Shown here one piece after another: positions 35,306-44,984 of a stretch of 64,000 bases of DNA. Position 1 is the stretch's first letter. Each line of letters begins with the position of its first letter. A model generated the notes under the pieces. That model did not search any database. It saw only the letters and a list, made by a program, of their open reading frames with translations, and had not been told where the DNA came from. The stretch is from Flavobacterium sp. LC2016-01 (lineage in GTDB: Bacteria; Bacteroidota; Bacteroidia; Flavobacteriales; Flavobacteriaceae): assembly GCF_009711135.1 (NCBI RefSeq), contig NZ_WMIC01000003.1:310001-374000 (forward strand), in the 5' to 3' direction. A program made the position numbers and the translations under genes.

Positions 35306-36778
35306 TTAAATTGAAATTCGCAGTGACTGATCGTTTTGTTCAATAATCAAATCTTTGCTTTCTTTGGTTTCCTTAAGCTTTTTAAGATTTTCTGGTTTCA
35401 ATAAATCTTTGGCTTCAAAATCATTAATTTGAGTGACTTTTGCTCCAATTTTGACTTGCTGCAAATCTTTATTTTGCTGGTCTAAAATTCGCTTTACTAA
35501 AATATTCTCGTTCTCGTCAAATTCTAATTCGAGTCCGGCAAAATAAAATGAAGACTTTCTTTTAAAATTTTTGTTGGGTTCCAAATAAACTGTTTTGTGA
35601 AGTACATCCATTGTAAAATTGAAACGTTTTATTAAATCAATTCCCAAAGATCCATCGGCGAAAGCCCAGTTTTTATTAGCTTCTTCATATTCCTGAAGCG
35701 CGATAGTTACATCTGGAAAATTATTTCCGTTAATCGCAACATTCGGAATCGCACCGCCAACAATTTTAGTTTGTTTTCCTAAACTGTAATTGACCGATGT
35801 ATATTCGGTTTTTAAACTTGCTTCCAGATCATTTTTATGATTAAAAGGCCCGTAAGCAATTAAATCGTAACCCGCTCCAGTATCAAAAGTGAAACTGCCT
35901 TCGACTGTTTTTTTATCTTCAAAAGTCAGATTCATTTTTACTACCGGAAGCCCTGATTTATAATCAAAAACCAATGGTTTTGCTTTCCCCCAATAAGTGA
36001 AATTTCCAAAATTGTACAAGTCAATTGTCATCGTATCAAAATTGACAGACGTTATATAATTGCGGAGTAAATTGGCACCAAATAATCCGTCATAAACACC
36101 ATTTTTTGGAAAAATTACTAAACCTTGATTTTTTAAAACTTGATCGCCAATATGAATCGTATTATCTGCCGAATATTGCACTTGCTGACTTCCGCCAACC
36201 ACAGAAGCCGATTTAGTTTTGGTTACCACAACTCCGGCTTTGTACGCGCTGTCAGGATTTAAAGCCATTCCGTCCGCACCGGTATCAAAGAGCATTAAAA
36301 ATTCGCGATCGGCTTTGTTTAGTTTTATTTTGATAGCGATTCCGTTTTCGATCATTTGGAACGGAATACTGGCAACTTGTTTTACTTGCGCATTTCGATC
36401 GACTTTATATAAACCATCAAAAAAAGTTACGTACACGATTTTATTCTCCGAATTGAAAACAATTTGAGTCGGTTTCTTTTCTTTTCCTTTGAAGCAAAAA
36501 TCGGCCAAAACAAAAGTTTCGTTTTTAATTGTTGCCGATTTTCCAATTTGGATAGAATCTAAAACCGGAAAAGCATTAAAAATACCGTTCAGATAAAATT
36601 CATTTGAAGAAGAATCTCCGGCACCAACAGTAAATTCAGGTGCCAGAAGATTTTTAATTTCGCTGTAATTTTTATTCTGAAAAGCTTTTTCGAAAGATTC
36701 AATAGCTTTTTGAACGCTGTTTTGAGCGTAAACATTATATCCAAAAATCAAGATTGAAAACAAGAATATCTTTTTCAT
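35306..36778 (-). CDS. Double retropepsin-like aspartyl protease with PDZ domain
   Basis: The protein has 490 residues with a signal peptide (about 1-18). An NTF2-like region (about 20-130) is followed by two pepsin/retropepsin-type halves, each with a catalytic FDTGA: Asp165 and Asp299. Two halves in one chain could form a complete active site without dimerising. The C-terminal 95 residues look like a PDZ domain (GLELEFDENENILVKRILDQ, then IGAKVTQINDF). It probably cleaves peptides in the periplasm. It is 6 bases after the thioredoxin gene in the SusCD-linked operon. Confidence 0.85.
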   Translation of the reverse strand: MKKIFLFSILIFGYNVYAQNSVQKAIESFEKAFQNKNYSEIKNLLAPEFTVGAGDSSSNEFYLNGIFNAFPVLDSIQIGKSATIKNETFVLADFCFKGKEKKPTQIVFNSENKIVYVTFFDGLYKVDRNAQVKQVASIPFQMIENGIAIKIKLNKADREFLMLFDTGADGMALNPDSAYKAGVVVTKTKSASVVGGSQQVQYSADNTIHIGDQVLKNQGLVIFPKNGVYDGLFGANLLRNYITSVNFDTMTIDLYNFGNFTYWGKAKPLVFDYKSGLPVVKMNLTFEDKKTVEGSFTFDTGAGYDLIAYGPFNHKNDLEASLKTEYTSVNYSLGKQTKIVGGAIPNVAINGNNFPDVTIALQEYEEANKNWAFADGSLGIDLIKRFNFTMDVLHKTVYLEPNKNFKRKSSFYFAGLELEFDENENILVKRILDQQNKDLQQVKIGAKVTQINDFEAKDLLKPENLKKLKETKESKDLIIEQNDQSLRISI

Positions 36779-36784
36779 TTCGAA

Positions 36785-37654
36785 TTACTTTTGTAAAGTA
36801 TATGGATTCGTTACCACTTTTTCTACGCCAAAATCTTTCAATAAAATACCCGAATATTTTGTAAATTCTTCCGGCGTATAAAAATCTTTAGATTCATTTA
36901 CTAATTCTGTAAAGCCTTTCAAATCCTTGTTCTTTTCGAATTCTTTTTTCTTGCGTTGCAAAATGGTAAATACATGACTGTTAACGCTCCATTTTCCGTA
37001 ATCTTTCGCTAATTTTTTACTGCTAAAAAGAAATGCATCGTCATATTGTTTCCCAACTCTTAAACCTGTAATAATCACAAAAGAAACTTCTTCAGTAACA
37101 TCTTTAGATTTCAAATAAGTGTCGATAACGTCAAAAGGAACATTTCTTTTGTTTGCCATATAGGCCTGCACATAAAAATCCGGATACTCTTTTTCGTTGA
37201 TCTGCGGACTGTATTTTTTAAAGATTCCTTTTTTAGCCTGATCTTTGGCATTTTGAAGCAAAGCCGTAAATTGTTCTACGTTTTGAAAACCGCCAGCAAT
37301 ATCAATTACTTTTCCGTCAGAATTCAGGAATAAAAAAGTTGGAAATCCAGTAACGCCGTATTTCATGCATAGTTTTTTTCCGATTTCTTCTTTTAAAATA
37401 TCCGATTTGAAAGTGACAAAATCAGCATTTAAAACAGCGGCTACTTTAGGATCTGGAAATACCTCTTTGTCCATTTGTGCACACGGCATACAGCCTGTGA
37501 AATACAAATCGACAAAAATTAATTTTTTCTCCGTTTGAGCTTGTTTTTTAGCATTTTCCCAGCTTTCATCGGTTGATTGTGTCTGTGCTTTTAAGGCAAT
37601 AGAAGGACAGGCAAGCAGCAAAACTGCGCTTGCGATTTTGATAAATCGTTTCAT
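36785..37654 (-). CDS. Periplasmic thioredoxin-fold protein (CMPC active site)
   Basis: From the ATG at 37654 (MKRFIKIASAV) it has 289 residues; an upstream in-frame ATG at 37702 would spoil the signal peptide. The signal covers about 1-23 (ending LKAQ). The thioredoxin domain (about 30-145) has FTGCMPC with Cys55 and Cys58, then TGFPTFLFL with the cis-Pro. The active site resembles DsbD-gamma or thioredoxin_7-type domains. The C-terminal 140 residues are helical with no recognised family. A thiol reductant for the substrate of this locus is likely. Confidence 0.85.
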   Translation of the reverse strand: MKRFIKIASAVLLLACPSIALKAQTQSTDESWENAKKQAQTEKKLIFVDLYFTGCMPCAQMDKEVFPDPKVAAVLNADFVTFKSDILKEEIGKKLCMKYGVTGFPTFLFLNSDGKVIDIAGGFQNVEQFTALLQNAKDQAKKGIFKKYSPQINEKEYPDFYVQAYMANKRNVPFDVIDTYLKSKDVTEEVSFVIITGLRVGKQYDDAFLFSSKKLAKDYGKWSVNSHVFTILQRKKKEFEKNKDLKGFTELVNESKDFYTPEEFTKYSGILLKDFGVEKVVTNPYTLQK

Positions 37655-37736
37655 AAATGTGATTGTTAAGAAACCGAATGAAGAATGAACATCATGCTTC
37701 ATTCGGTATTGTTTTTAAGTTTTTAACTTTCTTTAA

Positions 37737-39227
37737 TTATCGTACACGGTAAGTAACATCGACAATTTTGCATAAGCCTGAATAACTGTTTTCTAAAATT
37801 AAATTACCATTTACAGGCGGCACTGTATACAATTCTAATTTTCCTGTTGTGCTGTAAGAACCCACAATTAATTTGTTGATAATCTCTTTTTTTCCTCTTT
37901 TGCTGAAACCTAGATAGGTAATTTCTTCATTTCCTTTATCCAACATTAATTTTGCAGATTGCGTTCCGCTGTCGTATTCATACACTTTGTTTCCAACAGT
38001 ATAAAATAAATAACCAGCATCTGGACTTACGGCAAATTTTGTGGCTTTATCTAAATCGGGTGCATTCAGCATTTCTTTATAATAGGTCTGCACGGCACTT
38101 GTATTAAAACGAAGCATATAGAATTTACCTGTAGAAATATTCTTTAATACCGCAAAACTTTCATTTAAATTGAAATTTGATGTAGTCATAAAAATCAGCT
38201 CGCAGTTGGGATTATTCCAATCCAGTGTTGTTGGAGAAGCTGTAACAGGAGGCATTGCTGAACAATTTCCTTTTGAATAACTATAACGCAGAAAACGGTG
38301 TTTTTCAGCATCAAAAAAGACAGGAGTTCCTGTTCCTGTGGTTTCTGCGATGAAAGGAGCTGCATAGAAAGTTTTAGTTTCAAGATCTACTTTATTTTGC
38401 GGCAATCCATATCTAATTTGTACGGCTCTATTGTAATAATAAATATCACCATCTTTATACAGGTAATTTTCTGATCCTCCAGGACATTTCATAAAATCTA
38501 CTGCAAAATTTGTTGGAAAATTTCCCCCAATTGTTTCGTATGCAATATTCATGGTCTGATTCCATTCAAAAGAATCGGGTTCTAATCTTGCTGTTCCAGA
38601 TTCTGAAGCTGTTACATAAATTCCATAAATAACACTTCCCGACAAAGGCCCGCTAAAAGATTCTACATCTACAGCTTTTCCTTTTAATTTCAATGCAGAC
38701 CCAGCGGCATCTAACACATCATTTATAATACGCGGCTGCGGAATTCCTGGGATTACAGAAACCATATCTAATCGCGCTTTTCCGTCTACATCTCCCACAA
38801 CCAGCCATCCTTCATAAATAGAAGAAACTACATTTAATGTAATAATGGGTTGCTGCCAGTTGATTCCCGTTACTTTATCCTTGATAAAATAATAAAGACT
38901 ATATTTTGCCGGCGGTAATTTTAAAATCCCATCCAAATTTCTTGTGGTCGCAATAGTTGTCCTTGCCTCATTAACCAATTTTAAAGGATTTACCGCAACC
39001 CATTTATATTCATATCGGTCAGGATCTTTGCCTTCATCTAAAGTCGGGTTTATTTCTGGTGCAATCTTAAAATAATCTCCTGTGTAAACCGTGTATTCTT
39101 GTTGAATTCCTGTTACATTCAACTCATTTATAGCAGCATAATTGTAATTGCCTTCATCGCTTACACATCCGTATGCCAAAAAGAGAAGCGCTACTACGGC
39201 TGTCTGTATTTTTATATTTTTAAACAT
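37737..39227 (-). CDS. PKD-like-family lipoprotein of the SusCD locus
   Basis: The protein has 496 residues. The lipoprotein signal ends LAYGC (Cys21). The N-terminal part (about 45-135) looks like an Ig/PKD fold with YEYKWVAVNPLK and SLYYFIKDKVTGINW. The rest is beta-rich with propeller-like strands (KFYMLRFN, GYLFYTVGNKVYEYDSG). Such 'PKD-like family' lipoproteins accompany SusCD pairs and are thought to be surface-exposed ligand binders. It lies between the DUF4843-like and thioredoxin genes. Confidence 0.75.
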   Translation of the reverse strand: MFKNIKIQTAVVALLFLAYGCVSDEGNYNYAAINELNVTGIQQEYTVYTGDYFKIAPEINPTLDEGKDPDRYEYKWVAVNPLKLVNEARTTIATTRNLDGILKLPPAKYSLYYFIKDKVTGINWQQPIITLNVVSSIYEGWLVVGDVDGKARLDMVSVIPGIPQPRIINDVLDAAGSALKLKGKAVDVESFSGPLSGSVIYGIYVTASESGTARLEPDSFEWNQTMNIAYETIGGNFPTNFAVDFMKCPGGSENYLYKDGDIYYYNRAVQIRYGLPQNKVDLETKTFYAAPFIAETTGTGTPVFFDAEKHRFLRYSYSKGNCSAMPPVTASPTTLDWNNPNCELIFMTTSNFNLNESFAVLKNISTGKFYMLRFNTSAVQTYYKEMLNAPDLDKATKFAVSPDAGYLFYTVGNKVYEYDSGTQSAKLMLDKGNEEITYLGFSKRGKKEIINKLIVGSYSTTGKLELYTVPPVNGNLILENSYSGLCKIVDVTYRVR

Positions 39228-39257
39228 CGCTTTATATTTTTAAATTAAAGAATGGTT

Positions 39258-40025
39258 TTAAGGAAAGAACATTTCTTTTCCGTCTTCCTCATAAATTGTA
39301 TTGCCGTTGGCTTTTTGATCGGCGAGATAACGTTTCATAAAACTTCCATAATACAAGACTTCAGGTATTGAAAGTCCTGGCGCAGTTGTAGGCAGATTAA
39401 ACATTTCTGGTTCCAGATTCATCAAATCACACATCAAAAAGAGTTTTTTAGCAGTAAATACTCCGAATGTTCCTGTTTGCCAACTTATTGGCTGCATCAG
39501 CTTATCAGTAAATGTCAATTTAAAACGCGTGTAATTAATCTTTTTCTGTGTCAAAACATTTGTCACTTTGTCCTTCATATTTACAGTGAAAAACTCGTTT
39601 TCTTCGAGATTTAAAACTAATGTTACCGATTTATCTTTTAAATCTAAAGTTCTTTTAACCGTTACGGGAATTGAATCTATCTCTTTGCCGGCATGCAGCA
39701 CAATATTTTCAGGCAAAGAAAAATGTGTTCCTAAAACCGCTGTACTTGCAGGATCTACAGAAACTTTAATTTTTCGATCAACAGCACTTACTTTTCCTTG
39801 AACTCGAATTGGAAGCATATAAACTCTTCCAGTAATAGAAGCTTTATCAAAACTAAAACTGAATCCAGTACTGTCTATAAGTGGTCCATTGTTATATGCT
39901 GGAAATACAGCAAGTGGAAAATAAATGTTATCTGTGGCTTTATACGTTTCAATTTCTTCTTTATCGCAAGATGTCAAGCCAAAAAGAGAACAAAGAAGAA
40001 TACTTAAAATCAATATTTTTTTCAT
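39258..40025 (-). CDS. DUF4843-like lipoprotein of the SusCD locus
   Basis: From the ATG at 40025 (MKKILILSILLCSLFGLTSC) it has 255 residues; a longer frame starts inside the SusD gene. The lipidated Cys is residue 20. The body is beta-rich, with FPLAVFPAYNNG and ITGRVYMLPIRVQGKVSAVD typical of DUF4843 proteins, which regularly follow SusD in Bacteroidota and probably sit on the cell surface with the transporter. It is 10 bases after the SusD gene. Confidence 0.75.
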   Translation of the reverse strand: MKKILILSILLCSLFGLTSCDKEEIETYKATDNIYFPLAVFPAYNNGPLIDSTGFSFSFDKASITGRVYMLPIRVQGKVSAVDRKIKVSVDPASTAVLGTHFSLPENIVLHAGKEIDSIPVTVKRTLDLKDKSVTLVLNLEENEFFTVNMKDKVTNVLTQKKINYTRFKLTFTDKLMQPISWQTGTFGVFTAKKLFLMCDLMNLEPEMFNLPTTAPGLSIPEVLYYGSFMKRYLADQKANGNTIYEEDGKEMFFP

Positions 40026-40035
40026 GATTACTTTT

Positions 40036-41484
40036 TTAGTTTTGAAAATTAACTTCCGAATCTGGTAATGGCACCACATATTTAACTGCATTCATGGTCA
40101 CATTTCCTGAAGATGCAGCACCATTTGGAATTGCAGTCGAATTGGTTCTTTTATAATAGAAGAACAGTTGTCCTTCACCTATAAATTCTTTTCTGTACTC
40201 TTTTGTAATTTCTGTAGCCAATACTGCAGTAGCTGCCAAATTGGTCAAACCTCTATTAAATCGAAGTGTGTTTAAAAAAGCAATACCATCAGCTGGTACG
40301 GGTGCTGTTTCTGCCGCAATAAGATACAATTCTGAAAGTTTGAACATTGGAATCTGAAAGCGGAAAAGTTTAGTTTTGTCTGTTACGTCTTCATATTTAA
40401 AAAATGTCTTCTGAGTTTTTCCTCCCGTAATTGGAATTTTCCAGCTTGGCAAACTTCTATAATCGTTATCATTAGATTCAAAAACAGCATTAATTCTGCT
40501 CAACATTGGAGCATAAATATTAAACTCGTCTAAACTAGAATCAAAAAGTACTTTTTGTTTGGTATACAAAGTATAATCACTAAGAGCAAAGAAATTTTCA
40601 GCATAAAAAATACGATCTGGATTAGACGTGTTTGTAGCTTCTAAAAATGGAGTCCAAGTAATAAAAGAATTTGCTTTTACAAAATTTATAACTTCAGTTG
40701 CTATAGCAAAAGCTCCCGTTTTATCTCCAGCGTACAAAAGAACTCTGGCTTTTAAACATTTCACAGCCAGAATATTCATTCTTTGTCCGCGGTATGAAGA
40801 ATAATACGGATTTGAATCAAATGCTGTTGATGCTACCGTTTTTCCTGTCGTAAGTATAGGATCATTTGCCAAAAGCGCAATAGCAGCATCTAAATCGGCT
40901 GTTATTTTTGCAATAACATCTGTAGCGGGTAAAATTGGATTATTTGCTGTTACTGCCGCATCATAATAAGGTATTGATGGATTTGCTGGCGCAACTTTGT
41001 AAATTGGTCCGTACAATCTTAACATATCAAAATGAATCATCGCACGAATAGCAATTGCTTCTCCTTTTAAAAGATTTGCTTTCTCAGCTGAAATAACTCC
41101 AGCATGTTGGTCAATACTTTCTAAAAATTTATTTGCAGACAAAACCGTTGTAAAAGCACTTTGCCAAATTGCAGAGAAAGTATTTTTTGGAAGTGTCTCA
41201 GCATAAGAATAGTTCGAAATTGTACTTTTAACATGTGAGCTTCCTATATTATATTGCTGTCCCAAAATTTCTACAGCATCCATAGTCAGCTGTCTGCCAT
41301 ACAAATTATTTACAGCCAGCTGAAGATAAAGTCCGTTATGCACATTTTGCACACCAGCTTCAGAGCTGTAGGCCTGATCTTCTAAAATTTTATCTTGTGG
41401 CACAACATCCAAAAAATCACTGCAGCTTACTACAACTAAAGAAGCAAGCAAAAGGAATGTAATTTTATATAAATACTTATTCAT
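40036..41484 (-). CDS. RagB/SusD-family outer-membrane lipoprotein
   Basis: The protein has 482 residues. The lipoprotein signal ends VVVSC (Cys21), followed by the family opening SDFLDVVPQDKILEDQAYSS. Helical TPR-like repeats frame the binding lid (AKCLKARVLLYAGDKTGAF; PMFKLSELYLIAAETAPV), and the C-terminal LRFNRGLTNL ... EYRKEFIGEGQLFFYYKR is diagnostic. SusD proteins close over the SusC barrel to capture the ligand. The ligand class cannot be read directly; the neighbouring proteases and thioredoxins favour peptide or protein over glycan. Confidence 0.93.
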   Translation of the reverse strand: MNKYLYKITFLLLASLVVVSCSDFLDVVPQDKILEDQAYSSEAGVQNVHNGLYLQLAVNNLYGRQLTMDAVEILGQQYNIGSSHVKSTISNYSYAETLPKNTFSAIWQSAFTTVLSANKFLESIDQHAGVISAEKANLLKGEAIAIRAMIHFDMLRLYGPIYKVAPANPSIPYYDAAVTANNPILPATDVIAKITADLDAAIALLANDPILTTGKTVASTAFDSNPYYSSYRGQRMNILAVKCLKARVLLYAGDKTGAFAIATEVINFVKANSFITWTPFLEATNTSNPDRIFYAENFFALSDYTLYTKQKVLFDSSLDEFNIYAPMLSRINAVFESNDNDYRSLPSWKIPITGGKTQKTFFKYEDVTDKTKLFRFQIPMFKLSELYLIAAETAPVPADGIAFLNTLRFNRGLTNLAATAVLATEITKEYRKEFIGEGQLFFYYKRTNSTAIPNGAASSGNVTMNAVKYVVPLPDSEVNFQN

Positions 41485-41494
41485 AATTTCTGTA

Positions 41495-44400
41495 TTAAAA
41501 TGATAAATTAAGACTCAAAGAATATATTCTTGAGAAAGGATAATCAATACCTCGTTCTGCTTTGATTGTTGAAACACGGAAGAATTCGTTTGCCAAAGCG
41601 TTAAATCCTAATGCTGTCAAACCTGCTCTTTTTAGCCAAGCTCTATCTGTAACACGGTAACCTAATCGAATAGATTCTCCAGAGATGTAATCATCTTTTT
41701 GGATAAAACGTGATGAGATTGGTGTATTATTGGTTAGCCCTATCGCTTTAAATTGTGCCATCTGTCCAGGAGTGGTCCAACGGTCTGTAAAAGCTCTGAC
41801 ATCCTGATTATCAAAAATATTATCTCTCGAGATATTTTCTACTTTGTTGTATAAGGCAGAGTTAAATCGCTCTGCACCAAAACTATAACGCACAAACAAT
41901 CCAAAACTAAAACCTTTGTAACTTAAGTTTGTAGAAACTACTCCTGTAGCCGTTTCTCTAGAATTCCCCATTACTACTTCATCTTTTTTATCTAGAATAA
42001 AAGTAGTCTGACCGTTTTTCTTTAAGAAAACTTCTCTACCAGTTGCCGGATCAATTCCCAATGACGGTACAGCCCAAAGATCATTGCTGCTTGCTCCATC
42101 ATAGTATCTTGTTAAGCTGGTTGTTTTTTGTGCTTCAGAATTTAGAGAAGATAATGCATTACCAAAACCACCTAATTTGTTATCACCAGTAGTTCCCATT
42201 AAGCCGATTCCCCAAATAAAATTTCGGCTCAAATCATAGATAAAATTGTAGTTCATTTTTAACTCTAATCCCTGTGTAGTTAGATAACCCAAATTTAAAG
42301 GATAACCATTAAGTCCTGTCGAAGCCGCAAGATCGATCGCTACAATCTGTGGAGACGTTTTACGTTTGTAAGCTCCCAAAGTCATTGTTAATCTGTTTCT
42401 AAACATAGCCAGATCCAGCCCTAAAGACAAATCCTTGGTTCTTTGTGCTTCTAAATTTGGGTTTGCAATTTGAGAAACTCCTAGCCCTGCACCAAAAACG
42501 TTTGTATTTGGGTTATAAGCATATACATCATAAGAAGCAAAACCTACTAAGTTTTGATTTCCGGTTTGACCGACATTGGCACGAATTTTCAAAATGTTGA
42601 CAATATCTTCATTCATTTTAAACTCATTGTTCAAATTCCATCCAAAACCAACTCCCCAATAAGGTGAATATTTTTTGTTTGTTCCAAAATTGGTCGCTCC
42701 TGAAATTGTCTGAGTAAAATCGAATAAAAATCTGCGGTCGTAAGCGTAGTTAATCTGATTAGTTAAATCGACACTTCTTATCAATTCTGTATAAATTTCT
42801 GGTTTACCGTTAGGTTCATATCCAAAAGCAAATGAGGGATTTCCGGGAACACCAAGAGGGAATCCTCGTAAAAATGATTTATACGAATTATTTCTTGTTT
42901 CTAAAGCTGAGGCTCTAATGGTGTAATTGAATGAGTGGACATTTTTAAAAACATTCGCATAAGTTGCACCAAGATTAGCATTCCATTTATCTGTAATTGC
43001 ATCATACTTAGTGTAAGTTCCTTTTTCTGTCGCAATATTATTAATAAAACGAGTATCATCTGGAGAAACAAAAACCATATTGTTGTTTTCAAGCCTTGAA
43101 ACAGATAATGCTCCAGTTGCCTTGATATGTGAGTTTATATCGTAATTAATAGCAAAGTTATTGGTGAAATTAAAATCTTTTCCTTTATCATAACTCCCTA
43201 AAAAGACATTGTAAAGTGGATTAGCCGGATGATTTACAATTGTTTGTAAACTAGTTAAAGGCAGTGACGATCCATCCATATAACGTGTTATCACTCCGTT
43301 TTCATTATACTTTGGATAATACGGACTTGCTTTTGCCCAAGTTTCAAATGAACCATACGGAGATTCCTGATTCGTTCCTCCAGAAACAAAAAACTGGTTG
43401 TTAATACTTAATTTATTTTTTCTGTATGTCAAAGTGGTATTATAGCCCCAAGTATCGTGCTCTGAACCTTTCATTGTTCCTGTCAGCGTTTTATAATTTC
43501 CGGCAACGTTAAATCTAAATTCATCAGAACCTCCTCCAAAATTTAAACTATGTCCAGATGTAATTCCCATTTGTATCGGTTCGTTTAACCAATACGTATT
43601 TACACCGCTTCGAACCGACGCCAAACGTCTGTTATATTCTTTATCCCAAGTTAATGGTGTTGTTTCAGAAGTTCCATCCTTAACAATAAATGCTCCAGAA
43701 AGTCTTTCGAATTCAAGCTTTTGCTCGGCACTCATTAAATGATAAACACTCAAATCTGCTAATTCATAAGATGAATTATACACATAAGAAAATTGCAACT
43801 TCCCTGGAAGAGGTTTGTTGGTTTCAATAACCACAACACCGTTTGCAGAACGAGAACCGTACAATGCAGTCGAGGCCGCATCTTTTAATAAAGTAATGCT
43901 AGCAATTCTATTAATATCTAAATCAACAACTTGTTGTAAAGTAGTAGGGAATCCGTCCAAAATAAACAAAGGCTGATTTGGGTCGTCTCTAAACTGACTA
44001 CCAACCTGATTTGCTGTTAAACTCGTCTGTCCTCTCACCTCAATTGTTGGTAAAATATTTGGGTTTGAACCTGCAATATTATTATTGACCACAATAAAAG
44101 AGGGATCTAATGATTTTAAAGCCTGTACAACATTTTGCGTTGATACCTGTCTTAGTTCCTCACCTCTAAAAACAGTTACCGCTCCAGTAATCAATTCTTT
44201 TTTACGAACTGTAACCCCAGTATTTACTACAACACCTTCAAGTTGTTTGGTTTCTTCTGCTAGTGTAACATTAAGTACTTTTTTATTGTTTACAGCAACA
44301 ATTTCTGACTTGTGGCCAATGTAAGAAAATAATAAAATTCCGTTATTTGGCGCTATAATTTTATATTTTCCATCAAAATCAGTTCGTGATGCTACATTTG

Positions 44401-44875
44401 ATCCTTTGACCGTCACGTTAACTCCTGGCAGAGGTTCTTTTTTTTGATTCGTTACAACACCAGTAATTTCAATATTTTTAGACTGTAGTACAACCACTTT
44501 TTCAACTGGAGTTTCTTTAACTACAATTGTGTTCCCGTTCATAAAACTGAAATTAAAATTTTTGCTGGGAAAACTGGCTTCCAGCAAATCATTTACTTTA
44601 ATTTTGCCCTTTTTTAAATGTACTTTAGGTAATTTTTTAAATAAATCTTCCTGATAAATAAAAGTATAATCTGTCTGCTGCTTGATAATGTCAAAAACCT
44701 CGTCGACTGATACCGTTTTATCAGCAGCAATTACAACTTTTGTGTTTTGCGAAAATAGATTTACGGGAGAAAAACCAAAAATTGTAGTACAAAACAAGAA
44801 GATAAAAGTTCTCATAATGTTAATAATTAGCCTATTTCTAATATAGAAATAAGCACTGGTTAATTTAAATTTCAT
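41495..44875 (-). CDS. SusC/RagA TonB-dependent outer-membrane transporter with N-terminal STN domain
   Basis: The protein has 1126 residues. A hydrophobic signal is near 20-43 (a shorter start at 44815 is possible). An STN/secretin-like signalling domain (about 50-110) comes next and is the part that speaks to FecR anti-sigma factors. It is followed by a carboxypeptidase-regulatory-like domain (ITGVVTNQKKEPLPGVNVTVKG, about 134-155, in two parts), the plug (EVRGQTSL ... DPNQPLFILDGFP) and the beta-barrel ending in LSLNLSF. It moves the captured ligand across the outer membrane using TonB energy. FecR and sigma genes lie immediately upstream. Confidence 0.94.
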   Translation of the reverse strand: MKFKLTSAYFYIRNRLIINIMRTFIFLFCTTIFGFSPVNLFSQNTKVVIAADKTVSVDEVFDIIKQQTDYTFIYQEDLFKKLPKVHLKKGKIKVNDLLEASFPSKNFNFSFMNGNTIVVKETPVEKVVVLQSKNIEITGVVTNQKKEPLPGVNVTVKGSNVASRTDFDGKYKIIAPNNGILLFSYIGHKSEIVAVNNKKVLNVTLAEETKQLEGVVVNTGVTVRKKELITGAVTVFRGEELRQVSTQNVVQALKSLDPSFIVVNNNIAGSNPNILPTIEVRGQTSLTANQVGSQFRDDPNQPLFILDGFPTTLQQVVDLDINRIASITLLKDAASTALYGSRSANGVVVIETNKPLPGKLQFSYVYNSSYELADLSVYHLMSAEQKLEFERLSGAFIVKDGTSETTPLTWDKEYNRRLASVRSGVNTYWLNEPIQMGITSGHSLNFGGGSDEFRFNVAGNYKTLTGTMKGSEHDTWGYNTTLTYRKNKLSINNQFFVSGGTNQESPYGSFETWAKASPYYPKYNENGVITRYMDGSSLPLTSLQTIVNHPANPLYNVFLGSYDKGKDFNFTNNFAINYDINSHIKATGALSVSRLENNNMVFVSPDDTRFINNIATEKGTYTKYDAITDKWNANLGATYANVFKNVHSFNYTIRASALETRNNSYKSFLRGFPLGVPGNPSFAFGYEPNGKPEIYTELIRSVDLTNQINYAYDRRFLFDFTQTISGATNFGTNKKYSPYWGVGFGWNLNNEFKMNEDIVNILKIRANVGQTGNQNLVGFASYDVYAYNPNTNVFGAGLGVSQIANPNLEAQRTKDLSLGLDLAMFRNRLTMTLGAYKRKTSPQIVAIDLAASTGLNGYPLNLGYLTTQGLELKMNYNFIYDLSRNFIWGIGLMGTTGDNKLGGFGNALSSLNSEAQKTTSLTRYYDGASSNDLWAVPSLGIDPATGREVFLKKNGQTTFILDKKDEVVMGNSRETATGVVSTNLSYKGFSFGLFVRYSFGAERFNSALYNKVENISRDNIFDNQDVRAFTDRWTTPGQMAQFKAIGLTNNTPISSRFIQKDDYISGESIRLGYRVTDRAWLKRAGLTALGFNALANEFFRVSTIKAERGIDYPFSRIYSLSLNLSF

Positions 44876-44931
44876 AAATTTACATGTTAATTGGTTGGTT
44901 GTTAAAAAATGATTAATTGATTAATACACAG

Positions 44932-44979
44932 AAAGGGATGAAGTGCGGTACGGTGAGAGGTCTGAACTTTAATCCCTTT
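44932..44979. promoter_or_regulatory. Hairpin between fecR and susC
   Basis: An 8-bp outer stem (44932-44939 with 44972-44979) with a further short inner pairing (aagt/actt) lies in the 109-base gap. There is no T-run on the minus strand, so it is more likely an RNA stability or partial-stop element than a full terminator. It may set different levels of regulator and transporter. Confidence 0.4.
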
Positions 44980-44984
44980 TCTTT

